Source of the DNA: an uncultured Sphingomonadaceae bacterium
GTDB taxonomy: Bacteria > Pseudomonadota > Alphaproteobacteria > Sphingomonadales > Sphingomonadaceae
Assembly (NCBI GenBank): GCA_947488625.1
Contig: CANKZR010000003.1
Location: 157,023-221,022 of the forward strand
Reading direction: 5' to 3'
Length of the DNA: 64,000 nt
In this document: piece after piece, positions 52,623 through 61,418 of the stretch
Numbering within the stretch: the stretch's first letter is position 1
Layout: every line of letters begins with the position of its first letter
The notes under the pieces: generated by a model
The model's database searches: none
What the model saw: the letters and a program-made list of their open reading frames with translations, nothing else
Told to the model about the DNA's origin: nothing
Translations under genes and position numbers: made by a program

Positions 52623-54704
52623 ATGTTGCGCCAGTACGAACTTGTTGAACGGGTCAAGGAGTACGACCTCACCGCCGACGAGGCGCTGTTGAATCGCGCC
52701 TATGTCTACACCGTGCAGAAGCACGGCAGCCAGAAGCGCGCCAGCGGCGATCCCTATTTCAGCCACCCGGTGGAAGTCGCCGGCCTGATGACGGACCTGA
52801 AGCTGGACCAGGAAACCATCATCACAGCGCTGCTGCACGATACGGTGGAAGATACGCTCGCTACCATCGATGATATCGAGAAGCACTTCGGCCCCGATGT
52901 CGCGCGACTGGTGGACGGCGTTACCAAGCTTTCGAAGATCGAGCAGATGGCCGAGAACGAGCGGGCGGCTGAAAACCTGCGCAAGTTCCTGCTGGCGATG
53001 AGCGAAGACCTGCGTGTGCTGCTGGTGAAGCTGGCTGATCGGCTGCACAACATGCGCACGCTTCATCATATCAAGAAGCCGGAAAAGCGCCGCCGCATCG
53101 CGCGCGAAACGATGGATATCTACGCTCCGCTGGCAGAGCGTGTGGGCATGTATGAATACATGCGCGAGATGCAGTTGCTTGCCTTCGAGCAGCTGGAGCC
53201 GGAAGCCTACGACACGATCACCAAGCGACTGGAACAGCTACGCCAGTCCGATGCCGGGCAGGTGGATCGCATCGCGCTGGATATCAAGCAGGCGCTGGCC
53301 GCTACCGGGCTGGAGGTAGAGGTCTGGGGGCGCGAGAAGCATCCCTATTCGATCTGGCGTAAGATGGCCGAACGTCATCTGCCATTCGAGCAAGTGACCG
53401 ATATCATGGCATTCCGCGTGCTGACCGACAATGTGGAGGATTGCTACGCCGCGCTGGGCGTGTTGCACACGACATTCCAGTTCGTGCCGGGGCGCTTCAA
53501 GGATTATATCTCCACGCCCAAGAACAACGGCTACCGTTCGCTCCACACCACGCTGTTCTATGACAAGTCGATGCGCGTAGAGGTGCAATTGCGTACGCGC
53601 GAGATGCATCGCACCAACGGCTTTGGTCTTGCAGCGCACTGGGCCTACAAGCAGGGTGGCCGGCATGACGGGCAGGTGGCCTGGCTGCGTGATCTCATCG
53701 AAATCGTGGATGCCAGCCACGATGCTGAAGAGCTGCTGGAACACACCAAGCTGGCGATCTACCAGGATCGCATCTTTGCCTTCACGCCGAAGGGGGCGCT
53801 GTTCCAGTTGCCCAAGGGCGCAACAGCGGTAGATTTTGCTTTCGCCGTTCACACCGATCTTGGCGCGCAGACGGTGGGCGCAAAGATCAACGGTCGGCAC
53901 ATGCCGCTGCGCACGCCGCTGGGCAATGGCGACGTGGTGGAAATCATCAAGAGCAAGAACGCAGAGCCGCAACTCTCGTGGCTGGGTTTTGTCGTCACCG
54001 GCAAGGCGCGCGCATCGATCCGCCGCGCCGTACGCGCCAAGGAGCGCGCCGAAATCGCCGAGATCGGCGCGAAGCTATACGACGAGATCACCGAGCGCCT
54101 GCCTGCCAAGGTGGGCAAGAAGGCCATGAAGCAGGCGGTAGAGCGGTTGGACCTCAATGATGTGGACGATCTGATGCATGCGATCGGCGCTGCAAAGCTG
54201 TCCGACCGTGAAGTGATGGAAGCGCTGATCCCCGGCAGCACCGCGGACATGCCCGAAGAGGCCGAACAGGAACGTGCGATTTCGATCAAGGGTCTTACTG
54301 CGGGGGTCGGCTTTGATCTCGCCGATTGCTGCCACCCTGTTCCCGGGGACCGGATCGTGGGTCTGCGCCGTCCGCACGAAACCGTGGAAGTTCATGCGAT
54401 CGACTGTCTGCAACTGGTCAACGGGGTGGATGCCGACTGGGTCGACCTTTCATGGGGTGAACGATCCCACGGGGCTATCGGGCGGCTGAATGTCGTGCTG
54501 TACAACAGACCCGGCGCGCTGGCCGAAATGGCAGGCGTTTTCGCCCGCAACAACGCCAATGTCATCCACCTTGAACTGACACAGCGCGACGATCCCTTTC
54601 ATACCTACCTTCTCGACCTGGAAGTGCAGGATCTGGCGCACCTGACCCGAATCATGAGCGCCCTTCGCGCAACGGACGCGGTCGCCCAGGCGGAGCGGGT
54701 TTAA
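52623..54704 (+). CDS. rsh: bifunctional (p)ppGpp synthetase/hydrolase (RSH)
   Basis: 693 residues. HD hydrolase domain with HDTVED (about residues 77-82), synthetase domain with RFKDYISTPKNNGYRSLHTT (about 295-315), TGS domain and C-terminal ACT domain (RPGALAEMAGVFARNNANVIH). The RFKD motif in the synthetase and the intact HD residues indicate that both activities are retained, as in Rel/SpoT-type single RSH proteins of alphaproteobacteria. It controls the stringent response and growth arrest. Confidence 0.97.
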   Translation: MLRQYELVERVKEYDLTADEALLNRAYVYTVQKHGSQKRASGDPYFSHPVEVAGLMTDLKLDQETIITALLHDTVEDTLATIDDIEKHFGPDVARLVDGVTKLSKIEQMAENERAAENLRKFLLAMSEDLRVLLVKLADRLHNMRTLHHIKKPEKRRRIARETMDIYAPLAERVGMYEYMREMQLLAFEQLEPEAYDTITKRLEQLRQSDAGQVDRIALDIKQALAATGLEVEVWGREKHPYSIWRKMAERHLPFEQVTDIMAFRVLTDNVEDCYAALGVLHTTFQFVPGRFKDYISTPKNNGYRSLHTTLFYDKSMRVEVQLRTREMHRTNGFGLAAHWAYKQGGRHDGQVAWLRDLIEIVDASHDAEELLEHTKLAIYQDRIFAFTPKGALFQLPKGATAVDFAFAVHTDLGAQTVGAKINGRHMPLRTPLGNGDVVEIIKSKNAEPQLSWLGFVVTGKARASIRRAVRAKERAEIAEIGAKLYDEITERLPAKVGKKAMKQAVERLDLNDVDDLMHAIGAAKLSDREVMEALIPGSTADMPEEAEQERAISIKGLTAGVGFDLADCCHPVPGDRIVGLRRPHETVEVHAIDCLQLVNGVDADWVDLSWGERSHGAIGRLNVVLYNRPGALAEMAGVFARNNANVIHLELTQRDDPFHTYLLDLEVQDLAHLTRIMSALRATDAVAQAERV

Positions 54705-54793
54705 GCGCAGCCCGATCTGATGCGCGATCGCTGATCGCAATCCTCCGGGAACGCCGGTTTTTCCGCCCCAAGTGTCATCCGGCCGATGCAAAG

Positions 54794-55843
54794 TCAGTCA
54801 ATCATGCGCCGAACCGGCACGTGCACGCTGCACACGTCCACCCCGCCGGCAGGCTGCTTATAGAACGCATCGTCGCGATTGGCCCGCACGTCGACGTAGC
54901 GGGCGAACGTCTCGCTTCTGGTATCAAGATATTGGTAAGAGGGCGGGGCATCCATTTCGCTTGCCAGTCGAACTGACACGATAGGCGTGCGCAGTTCTGC
55001 CTCATCCTCGGTGTAGAAGCCCAGATCACCGGAGCCGCGTGGCAGGCTGGAGAGATGCTCTATCCCCTCGATCACACGGCCTACCACGGCAAGGTTGCGA
55101 TCCATGTGCCGCTGCGGCTGGCCGATGATGGTGTAAAGCTCCGCCCCTGTTCCAGTGTCGGGCGCATAACCTCGCGCCACGCCGATGTAGCCATAGCAAT
55201 GAACAGGCGAGATCGCGGTGTAAGACACTGAGATCGGCCAGCCCGTCTGAAACGTCGCCCCTTCGGTATAGGGATCGGTTTGTAGCAGCACCATAGGCGG
55301 CACGATCATGCGAACCGCGATGGGATTGATCGCCTCGCCGGCCTCGCGCCTTGCTTCGCGGGCGGCGTCGGCTCTCGCATTCGTCATTTCCGCTTGCATC
55401 CGCTCGCGAGCGCGTTCGAGAAATCCTTTGGAAAGTGTATCGTATGCCGCCGATCCCTTCATGAGGGCGAAGGGGTGATCCGGTGAACGGACTTCATCCG
55501 GCAACGCTTTCCCCTCCGTCACATCGCCCCACTGCGCGACGTAATTATCCTGCACCCGGTAGACGCTTGTCCGGTCCCACCAGTGAGCGCGGGCAAGAAT
55601 ACGGATATTTTCCACCCATGGCTGGCTGAACGGTGCGGGAGCCAGCTGGATGACGACGGTGCGCCCATTGCCCCGCGCATCGGGTGCAAGCTCCATCATT
55701 AGCAGGTCTTCAGGTGCAATGCTGAGCCATTCCTCCGTGCTGGCCGACGCGACCACCGAAGAAGGGGTAACAGGCTCGCTGCTATCCTGCGCAAAGATCG
55801 GCGCGGCAAAGGCAAGGGCGGACACGGTCAGAATACGTTTCAT
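54794..55843 (-). CDS. exported cyclophilin-type peptidyl-prolyl isomerase
   Basis: 349 residues. Signal peptide (MKRILTVSALAFAAPIFAQ), then a cyclophilin-like barrel interrupted by a long insertion: IRILARAHWWDRTSVYRVQDNYVAQWGDV in the first part and CYGYIGVARGYAPDTGTGAELYTIIGQPQRHMDRNLAVVGRVIEG in the second. The catalytic Arg/Phe/His pattern of human CypA is only partly kept, so activity is uncertain. Periplasmic folding helper. Annotated in relatives as peptidylprolyl isomerase. ATG 55843; an upstream ATG at 55852 only adds MRG. Confidence 0.88.
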   Translation of the reverse strand: MKRILTVSALAFAAPIFAQDSSEPVTPSSVVASASTEEWLSIAPEDLLMMELAPDARGNGRTVVIQLAPAPFSQPWVENIRILARAHWWDRTSVYRVQDNYVAQWGDVTEGKALPDEVRSPDHPFALMKGSAAYDTLSKGFLERARERMQAEMTNARADAAREARREAGEAINPIAVRMIVPPMVLLQTDPYTEGATFQTGWPISVSYTAISPVHCYGYIGVARGYAPDTGTGAELYTIIGQPQRHMDRNLAVVGRVIEGIEHLSSLPRGSGDLGFYTEDEAELRTPIVSVRLASEMDAPPSYQYLDTRSETFARYVDVRANRDDAFYKQPAGGVDVCSVHVPVRRMID

Positions 55844-55874
55844 GCCCCGCACCTTGCCACGCCCCGGCGGCGCG

Positions 55875-57590
55875 TCAATCCTGCTGGCGGCCCATCGCTT
55901 CGTCTATCCGCACCTCGCGTTCGCGCGGCATAAAGGCAGGCGCGGGTTCGTTTCCTGCAGCAGCATCCATTTGAGTAGCGGTTTTCAGCAGGAATTCGCG
56001 CACCCTGCAATGCATTGTCCAGCCCACCTTGGGATCCTTTGCCCACAGGCATGCGCGTGCGACCATTGCTTGGGGCGTGTGGTCGATGACCTCGAGCTTG
56101 GCCTCCTCCTTCTTGATGATATCGTCGGCATCTTCGACGAAGCTCATCAACTTCTTGCGCAGTGCTTCCACGTCGGCACGATGATCGAGATAGACGGGTA
56201 TGCGCATGATCAAGGCGGGTTCCTGCTTGGTCCAGTTCTCGAAGCTGGAGCCGACGAATTCGGCAACAGGTGCCATCACGCGCCGATCGTCCCAGGTGCG
56301 CAGCCGAAGGTGGGTGAAGCCGATTTTCTCCACGTAGCACCACTGGTCTTCGTAATAGACCGCATCACCGATGCGCGCCGTCTTGGCAAAGGCGATCTGC
56401 ATGCTGGCCATTATGTCACCCAGAACCTTGCGCGCGGCAAAGGCGAGCACCAGGCCCAGCACGCCCGCGCCTGCCAGCAGGGAGAAGCCGAGCGTCTGGG
56501 TGATATTGCTTTGCACCAGCACGATGCCGATCCCAGCCACCATCACCAGTACGATGATAAGGCGCCGTATGGCGGAGGCCTGGGTGTAGAAGTCCCGGCT
56601 TTGCTCGTTCTCGGGTTTCTCGATCTTGCTGGCGTTGCGATCGGTGGCGAGGTCCAGCATAGCTTCTACCACCGTCACGATGATGGCCCCGATGGCGATA
56701 ACGATCAGGGTAAGTTGCAACGGGCCCAGAAGATCTTCAACCGGCCCGGAGAACGTGAAGAGCACGTTGCGCATGATGGCAAAGCTGCCCGCCAATGCCA
56801 GCAACGTTACGGGCATCTGCACTGCGCGCAGTATCCTGCCGCCCATGCTGTCCTCGTCACACCGTTTTTTTCCGGCACCAATAGCCTTGTAGGTCAATAT
56901 AGCGGCAAGAAAGGCCAGCAGCAGCACCAGCGGAATGGCGATGACCTCCCACCAGGCAAGCGTCCAGAAAGCCTGCTGCCGCAGTGTATTTGGCAGACTC
57001 AATTCGAAGTCGGTGGGGCCGAAACGTTCATAGAGTTCGGGCAGATTGCCCACGCTCTGACGGCTGAACATCCACACCGGTTCGCCGCCCGGCTCCTGCA
57101 GACGTGCGATGCTGACAGGAACGCTGCGCCGATCCAGCTTGAGATAAGCCAGCGTGATATGCCGCCGCTCTGCGCCTGCCATGGGGTTCTTGTTGCTGGC
57201 AGCGGTATCCACCGCATCGGGCCGATCGGGCAGGTCTGCCCAGGTTATGGCAATTGAACGGTTGGCGATCTCGTACATCATCGCTGCAAGGTTTTCGGCT
57301 TGCATGCCCTGTTGCCGGGGCGACAAGTTTGTCATGTCGAGCGCGGTTGCCGCCCGTTCCCATTCTCCGGCTTCCGCAGCGGCAAAGAAGCTTTCGAGCA
57401 AGGCTTGCGGTGTATCGAGTTCCAGCGGTTCGCCCGGCGCAGCAAGGCCCGGGTTTAGCTGGTCCACCTCATAAACATAGGGCTCCGACCCGCTGGGGAC
57501 TTGCCGATCTTCCTGCGCGACTGCTGGCGCGGCAATCGCAGTGAAAACAAGGGCAAACAGCCCAGCGAGCGTGCAAAATATCCGTTCCAT
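55875..57590 (-). CDS. MscS-family mechanosensitive channel with long N-terminal domain
   Basis: 571 residues. Signal peptide (MERIFCTLAGLFALVFTAIAAPAVA), a periplasmic domain of about 190 residues, then four to five membrane helices (about 195-365) and the MscS pore and beta domains: QTLGFSLLAGAGVLGLVLAFAARKVLGDIMASMQIAF is the pore-lining TM3, followed by IGDAVYYEDQWCYVEKIGFTHLRLRTWDDRRVMAPVAEFV. It resembles large MscK/YbdG-like members. Osmotic or tension gating is the family role; the N-domain may sense the envelope. ATG at 57590. Confidence 0.93.
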   Translation of the reverse strand: MERIFCTLAGLFALVFTAIAAPAVAQEDRQVPSGSEPYVYEVDQLNPGLAAPGEPLELDTPQALLESFFAAAEAGEWERAATALDMTNLSPRQQGMQAENLAAMMYEIANRSIAITWADLPDRPDAVDTAASNKNPMAGAERRHITLAYLKLDRRSVPVSIARLQEPGGEPVWMFSRQSVGNLPELYERFGPTDFELSLPNTLRQQAFWTLAWWEVIAIPLVLLLAFLAAILTYKAIGAGKKRCDEDSMGGRILRAVQMPVTLLALAGSFAIMRNVLFTFSGPVEDLLGPLQLTLIVIAIGAIIVTVVEAMLDLATDRNASKIEKPENEQSRDFYTQASAIRRLIIVLVMVAGIGIVLVQSNITQTLGFSLLAGAGVLGLVLAFAARKVLGDIMASMQIAFAKTARIGDAVYYEDQWCYVEKIGFTHLRLRTWDDRRVMAPVAEFVGSSFENWTKQEPALIMRIPVYLDHRADVEALRKKLMSFVEDADDIIKKEEAKLEVIDHTPQAMVARACLWAKDPKVGWTMHCRVREFLLKTATQMDAAAGNEPAPAFMPREREVRIDEAMGRQQD

Positions 57591-57636
57591 CCTGCCAGAT
57601 GTTACGCACCGAAGCGCCGATGGGTCCGAGATGCCG

Positions 57637-58041
57637 TTAAAGCACCTGGTTTTCCAGCGCATGCATATCGTCATCCGAAAGACCGAAGTGGTGTCCGATC
57701 TCGTGGATGAGGACATGGGCAACCAGGTGTTCGAACGTTTCGTCTCCACGTTCGCACCATTCCAGCAGTATCGGCATTCGGAACAGGCGAATGCGGTCGG
57801 GCATGGTGCCCGAATGCTCGATACTTCGTTCGGTCAGCGGAAGGCCCTCGTAAACGCCCGTAAGCTCAAAGGCGTGGTCAATGCCCATTTCCGCGAGCAA
57901 TTCATCTTCGGCAAAATCCTGAACCTGGATTACCACATTGCCCAGATGCTGGGCGAATGTTTCGGGAAGGCGATGATAAGCAGCACGCGCGGCATCTTCC
58001 ATGTCCTTGATGGAGGGTGCAAGACCGATGGGATGGTTCAT
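57637..58041 (-). CDS. zincin-like metallopeptidase (metallopeptidase family, DUF1025 type)
   Basis: 134 residues with the zinc motif HEIGHHFGLSDDDMHALE near the C-terminus (HExxH and third ligand Asp). The N-terminal half has FAEDELLAEMGIDHAFELTGVYEGLPL and IRLFRMPILLEW. Small predicted zinc peptidases, cytosolic, function unknown. Last chromosomal-core gene before the tRNA-Ser. Confidence 0.93.
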   Translation of the reverse strand: MNHPIGLAPSIKDMEDAARAAYHRLPETFAQHLGNVVIQVQDFAEDELLAEMGIDHAFELTGVYEGLPLTERSIEHSGTMPDRIRLFRMPILLEWCERGDETFEHLVAHVLIHEIGHHFGLSDDDMHALENQVL

Positions 58042-58139
58042 GCTGTTCGAATAGGGCGTTCAAAACGCCATGTCATTACGCTGCTTGTCATTGGCCGATA
58101 CCTTCGCTAGGTGCGCGCCTTCTGCCAAGACAGGCATGC

Positions 58140-58230
58140 GGAGCGGTGGCCGAGTGGTCGAAGGCGCACGCCTGGAAAGTGTGTATACGGTAACCCCGTA
58201 TCGTGGGTTCGAATCCCACCCGCTCCGCCA
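58140..58230 (+). tRNA. tRNA-Ser (anticodon GGA)
   Basis: Class-II tRNA with all arms: acceptor GGAGCGG/CCGCTCC, D-arm CCGAGTGG, anticodon loop CCTGGAAAG (anticodon GGA), long variable arm (GTGTGTATACGGTAACCCCGTATC) and T-loop GGTTCGAATCC. The CCA end is encoded. It reads UCC/UCU serine codons. It is followed at once by an integrase gene, so its 3' end is the presumed attachment site. Confidence 0.97.
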
Positions 58231-58342
58231 CCATACCAGTCTCACATAGCCCCAGATTGTCTCTGAAGACCGCAGAATTGCTGGATTTTTCCGTTTGCGC
58301 TTGTTTCAGATGTTCTCTATATGTTTTCCTTTATCTCGCACG

Positions 58343-58367
58343 AAGTGTGGGGAAAAGTGTGGGGAAA
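58343..58367 (+). repeat. 12-bp tandem repeat upstream of the integrase
   Basis: AAGTGTGGGGAA occurs twice in direct tandem (58343 and 58355), 113 bases after the tRNA end. Position and tandem arrangement suit arm-type integrase or excisionase binding sites. If the integrase were started at 58321 the same bases would encode a repeated KVWG motif, so it could also be the N-terminal coding region. Confidence 0.45.
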
Positions 58368-58398
58368 TATTCGAGACGATGGAAGGTTTGGCGGAGGA

Positions 58399-59550
58399 AT
58401 GGGAAACCTAACTGCGACGGGATTGAGAAATCTGCGTGAGGCTGGCCGGTTCTCGGACGGTGGAGGATTGATTCTATTTCGCAACAAGTCTGGGAAGGCT
58501 AGCTGGATTGTCAGGGTTCAGGCGAACGGGCGAAGGCGCGATGTAGGAATTGGTTCGTATCCAGATGTCTCGCTTGCTGATGCACGTGAACTGGCTGCGA
58601 GCGTCCGAAAGCTTGCGAAGGCCGGCGTCGACGTGGTTGCGGAACGGAAGAAGGAACGAGAGGTAATCCCGACTTTCCGCGAGGCTGCGGCAAAGGTACA
58701 CGCTGAACACAAGAAAGGTTGGAAGAACGGTAAGCATCAGGATCAATGGATATCGACGCTCGAAGCATACGCATATCCACACTTCGGAGATGCCTTGGTC
58801 TCTGACATCGAGGCTCCGGCGATCCGTGATGCTTTGGCCGAAATCTGGCTGGAAAAACCTGAAACAGCTCGGAGAGTGCGTCAGCGCATCGGGACCGTGC
58901 TCGATTGGTCCTTCTCGAAAGGCTTCCGTTCAAGCGAAGCACCCATGCGCTCGATCTCGAAAGGCCTGCCGAGGCAGTCACGAAAGTCGGGTCACTTTGC
59001 GGCGATGCCATTTGTCGATGTTCCAGCTTTCCTTGCCAGACTGCGCCAACGATCCTCGGTCGGGCGCCTCGCCCTTGAATTCCTGATCCTCAACGCGTCG
59101 CGATCGGGGGAAGTCCGGAATGCCGTTTGGTCGGAGTTTGATCTGAGGCGCGGCGTCTGGATCATCCCAGCGGAGCGGATGAAGATGGGTGAAGAGCATC
59201 AGGTCCCACTTACTCGCCAGGCGTTACAAGTGATCGAACGCGCAAAGGTCTTCCGGATCGAAGCCAGCGACCTCGTTTTTCCCGGTCAACGACGCAAGAG
59301 TCCACTGTCCGACATGACCTTGCTCAAGATTTTGAGAGATATGGAACTGGACGTGACTGTCCATGGCTTTCGCTCATCGTTCCGCGATTGGGCGGCTGAA
59401 GAGACTTCTTTTCCAGGTGAGGTCGCGGAGGCTGCCTTGGCACATGCTGTCCAGAATCGCGTTGAGGCGGCCTATCGCAGGACGGATTTTTTCGAGAAGC
59501 GGCGCAAGCTCATGGCAGAGTGGGCAAAGTTTTGCGCGAAAGGTAAATGA
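58399..59550 (+). CDS. int: P4-type tyrosine integrase
   Basis: 383 residues from the ATG at 58399, which starts MGNLTATGLRNLREAGRFSDGGG, the conserved beginning of DUF4102 integrases. N-terminal DUF4102 DNA-binding domain (to about 90), SAM-like core-binding domain (about 95-195) and catalytic domain with Arg (LNASRSGEVRNA), Lys (RMKMGEEHQVP), HxxR (VHGFRSSFRDWAAE), His (LAHAVQNRVE) and tyrosine nucleophile (AAYRRTDFF). A longer frame from 58321 is possible. It would catalyse site-specific insertion at the tRNA-Ser. Confidence 0.95.
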   Translation: MGNLTATGLRNLREAGRFSDGGGLILFRNKSGKASWIVRVQANGRRRDVGIGSYPDVSLADARELAASVRKLAKAGVDVVAERKKEREVIPTFREAAAKVHAEHKKGWKNGKHQDQWISTLEAYAYPHFGDALVSDIEAPAIRDALAEIWLEKPETARRVRQRIGTVLDWSFSKGFRSSEAPMRSISKGLPRQSRKSGHFAAMPFVDVPAFLARLRQRSSVGRLALEFLILNASRSGEVRNAVWSEFDLRRGVWIIPAERMKMGEEHQVPLTRQALQVIERAKVFRIEASDLVFPGQRRKSPLSDMTLLKILRDMELDVTVHGFRSSFRDWAAEETSFPGEVAEAALAHAVQNRVEAAYRRTDFFEKRRKLMAEWAKFCAKGK

Positions 59551-59553
59551 TCT

Positions 59554-59757
59554 CTACTCGGCCAGAACGCCCAACCAATCTACTTGCAGACGATCGAGTC
59601 CAACGATTTGGCCCTCGGCGGTTACTTCTTCGCCGATCTGGTCGTTGTCAGGTTCGAAGTCGTCTAACACCCAATGATCGCCCGCCTCGGTTACGATGGC
59701 GAAGCCACGTGGCAGATGTTCAAGCCGCCCAGTGATCCGCTTTCGATTCGTGCTCAT
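59554..59757 (-). CDS. DUF5818-type small protein
   Basis: 67 residues. MSTNRKRITGRLEHLPRGFAIVTEAGDHWVLDD and GEEVTAEGQIVGLDRLQVDWLG form a small OB-like beta-barrel of the DUF5818 kind, frequent on sphingomonad mobile elements. The ATG overlaps the TGA of the lytic transglycosylase by four bases (ATGA), so the two are co-translated. It stops three bases after the integrase stop, convergent. Confidence 0.8.
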   Translation of the reverse strand: MSTNRKRITGRLEHLPRGFAIVTEAGDHWVLDDFEPDNDQIGEEVTAEGQIVGLDRLQVDWLGVLAE

Positions 59758-60308
59758 GACGGCCTGTATGCCATCCAACGCTGCAAAACGCTCGTGACAT
59801 ATGCGGGTGTTTCCCGATTTCTCGGGATGCCACCAGCGCGAGCAACTGCGCCCGGACCAGCATTATAGGCGGCAAGCGCCAGATGGACGTCGCCAAAGCG
59901 GTCCAGCATCTCCCGCAGATAACGTGCACCGCCATCGATGTTCTGAACGGGGTCGTGCCGGTTGTGGACGCCAAGCTCGCGGGCGGTTGCTGGCATTAGT
60001 TGGGCAAGTCCGGCAGCGCCAGCAGGGCTAATTGCCATCGGATTGAAACGAGACTCGGCCCAAACCAAAGCCTGCATCAGTCCTGGCGGGAGACGATACC
60101 GAACCTCAGCTTCCCTGATCAGTGGCTCGTAAAGTGCTTCACGATAGGATGCGGGGAGCAGCCCCGTTGATGGCGTTTGGTCTTCCTGATCACCAGCGGG
60201 GGTAGGCTGTTCATAGTGATGTTCCAGCAGCGCGAACTCCTGCGCTTGTGCGCAAGGCGCCATGATACTGGCGCTCGCCATTATCCCGATCATCAATGCC
60301 AGCCTCAT
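59754..60308 (-). CDS. lytic transglycosylase (SLT domain)
   Basis: 184 residues. Signal peptide MRLALMIGIMASASIMAPCAQAQ, a 40-residue linker, then an SLT domain: LPPGLMQALVWAESRFNPMAISPAGAAGLAQLMPATARELGV holds the catalytic Glu (ESRF) and the GLAQLMP signature; AAYNAGPGAV follows. It cuts peptidoglycan glycan strands. Conjugative and phage-like elements use such enzymes to open the cell wall. The LexA-type repeat 37 bases before its ATG suggests SOS induction. Confidence 0.93.
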   Translation of the reverse strand: MRLALMIGIMASASIMAPCAQAQEFALLEHHYEQPTPAGDQEDQTPSTGLLPASYREALYEPLIREAEVRYRLPPGLMQALVWAESRFNPMAISPAGAAGLAQLMPATARELGVHNRHDPVQNIDGGARYLREMLDRFGDVHLALAAYNAGPGAVARAGGIPRNRETPAYVTSVLQRWMAYRPS

Positions 60309-60344
60309 CCTTCATACTCCTATCGCTTGCAGCGAATCGGAATA

Positions 60345-60359
60345 GAACATAAATAGAAC
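60345..60359 (-). promoter_or_regulatory. LexA box (GTTC-N7-GTTC)
   Basis: On the minus strand GTTC, seven bases (TATTTAT), GTTC: an exact match to the alphaproteobacterial LexA direct repeat. It lies 37 bases upstream of the lytic transglycosylase ATG and 84 bases before the divergent toprim gene, so LexA could repress either. This is the only such site I noted; I did not scan every base exhaustively. Confidence 0.7.
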
Positions 60360-60442
60360 ATGTAGGAAAGAAGATCGTCCGTCCCGACAGTGAGAGGGGA
60401 GGATAGCGGTCAAGGGGGACCCGAGCCTGCGAAGGAGCCCTT

Positions 60443-61342
60443 ATGCCCGTTGCGACGACAAGCCATCCACTCGCCGAGACGGCCAGGCGCATCTGTGAAA
60501 GCCGTGGCGGCAAATGGTCCGGCACCAAGGGCATGGCCTGCTGCCCTGCGCATGATGACCGCACGCCGTCTCTGAGTGTGTCGCTCGGCCGACAGGCCAT
60601 CCTCTTCCACTGTTTCGCGGGATGCGATCAGCAGAGCGTGCTGGCTGCTCTGGCGCGTGAAGGTTTCGAGGCACCGGCGCTTTTTTCAGGTTCTGCGACC
60701 ATCAACGAACCCGAATCGACCAGCACCCGCAAACCCTCGGCGGTAGCGCTGAGGATCTGGCGCGATGCACAGCCACTGCGTGCCAGTCCGGCAAAGGCAT
60801 ATCTTGAAAGCCGCGGCATTCTCGCCGCATCTCCTGCGCTCCGCTTCCATCCACGAACCCCGCTTGGTCCGAAGGGTCGCACCCGCTTTTTGCCGGCCAT
60901 GATTGCGGCAGTCAGCCTCGACGCGGGGCCGATCGCCGTCCATCGCACGTTCCTTTCGGGCAATGCCAAGGCCGACTTCGACAGGCCGAAACGCGCGCTC
61001 GGCGCGCTCGGCGAAGCTGCTGTCCGCCTCTTCGCTCCGGTCTCCGGCAAGCTCGGCCTTGCCGAGGGGATCGAGAGCGCAATGTCGGCCTATGCTCTTA
61101 CCGGCATTCCCGTCTGGGCAACCCTGGGCAATGAGCGCTTCGGCCTCGTGAGCGTGCCCGAGAGCGTGACCGAGCTTCACCTCTTCGTCGATCACGATGT
61201 TGGTGGTGAGCTGGCTGCATCGCGTGGCCTTGCAGCCTATGCGCGCGATGGTCGAACGATCGAGGTCAGCAAACCATCCTCACGCGACACCGATTGGAAC
61301 GATGAACTGACCGCATGGCTGCGCCGCAAAGCGGCGCGGTAG
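60443..61342 (+). CDS. toprim-domain protein with CHC2-like zinc finger (primase-like)
   Basis: 299 residues. N-terminal zinc finger: CPAHDDRTPSLSV and FHCFAGCD, as in DnaG-type primases. Middle domain KAYLESRGI; C-terminal toprim with KLGLAEGIESAMSAYAL (Glu) and LHLFVDHDVGGE (DxD). The RNA-polymerase core of a full primase is not evident, so this is the shortened plasmid/ICE type. It is divergent from the lytic transglycosylase and likely serves replication or transfer of the element. Confidence 0.9.
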   Translation: MPVATTSHPLAETARRICESRGGKWSGTKGMACCPAHDDRTPSLSVSLGRQAILFHCFAGCDQQSVLAALAREGFEAPALFSGSATINEPESTSTRKPSAVALRIWRDAQPLRASPAKAYLESRGILAASPALRFHPRTPLGPKGRTRFLPAMIAAVSLDAGPIAVHRTFLSGNAKADFDRPKRALGALGEAAVRLFAPVSGKLGLAEGIESAMSAYALTGIPVWATLGNERFGLVSVPESVTELHLFVDHDVGGELAASRGLAAYARDGRTIEVSKPSSRDTDWNDELTAWLRRKAAR

Positions 61343-61418
61343 AGGAGAGGGGGGCTTCTCAAATTCCTGATCCGGCAGAGGGCGTGTCCCGATGCCTTCA
61401 TCAGGAGGACGAATTGCC

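Noticed and set aside
55650..57257. Plus-strand frame of over 500 codons opposite the MscS channel and cyclophilin genes
   Set aside because: His/Arg-rich antisense shadow with no start signal.
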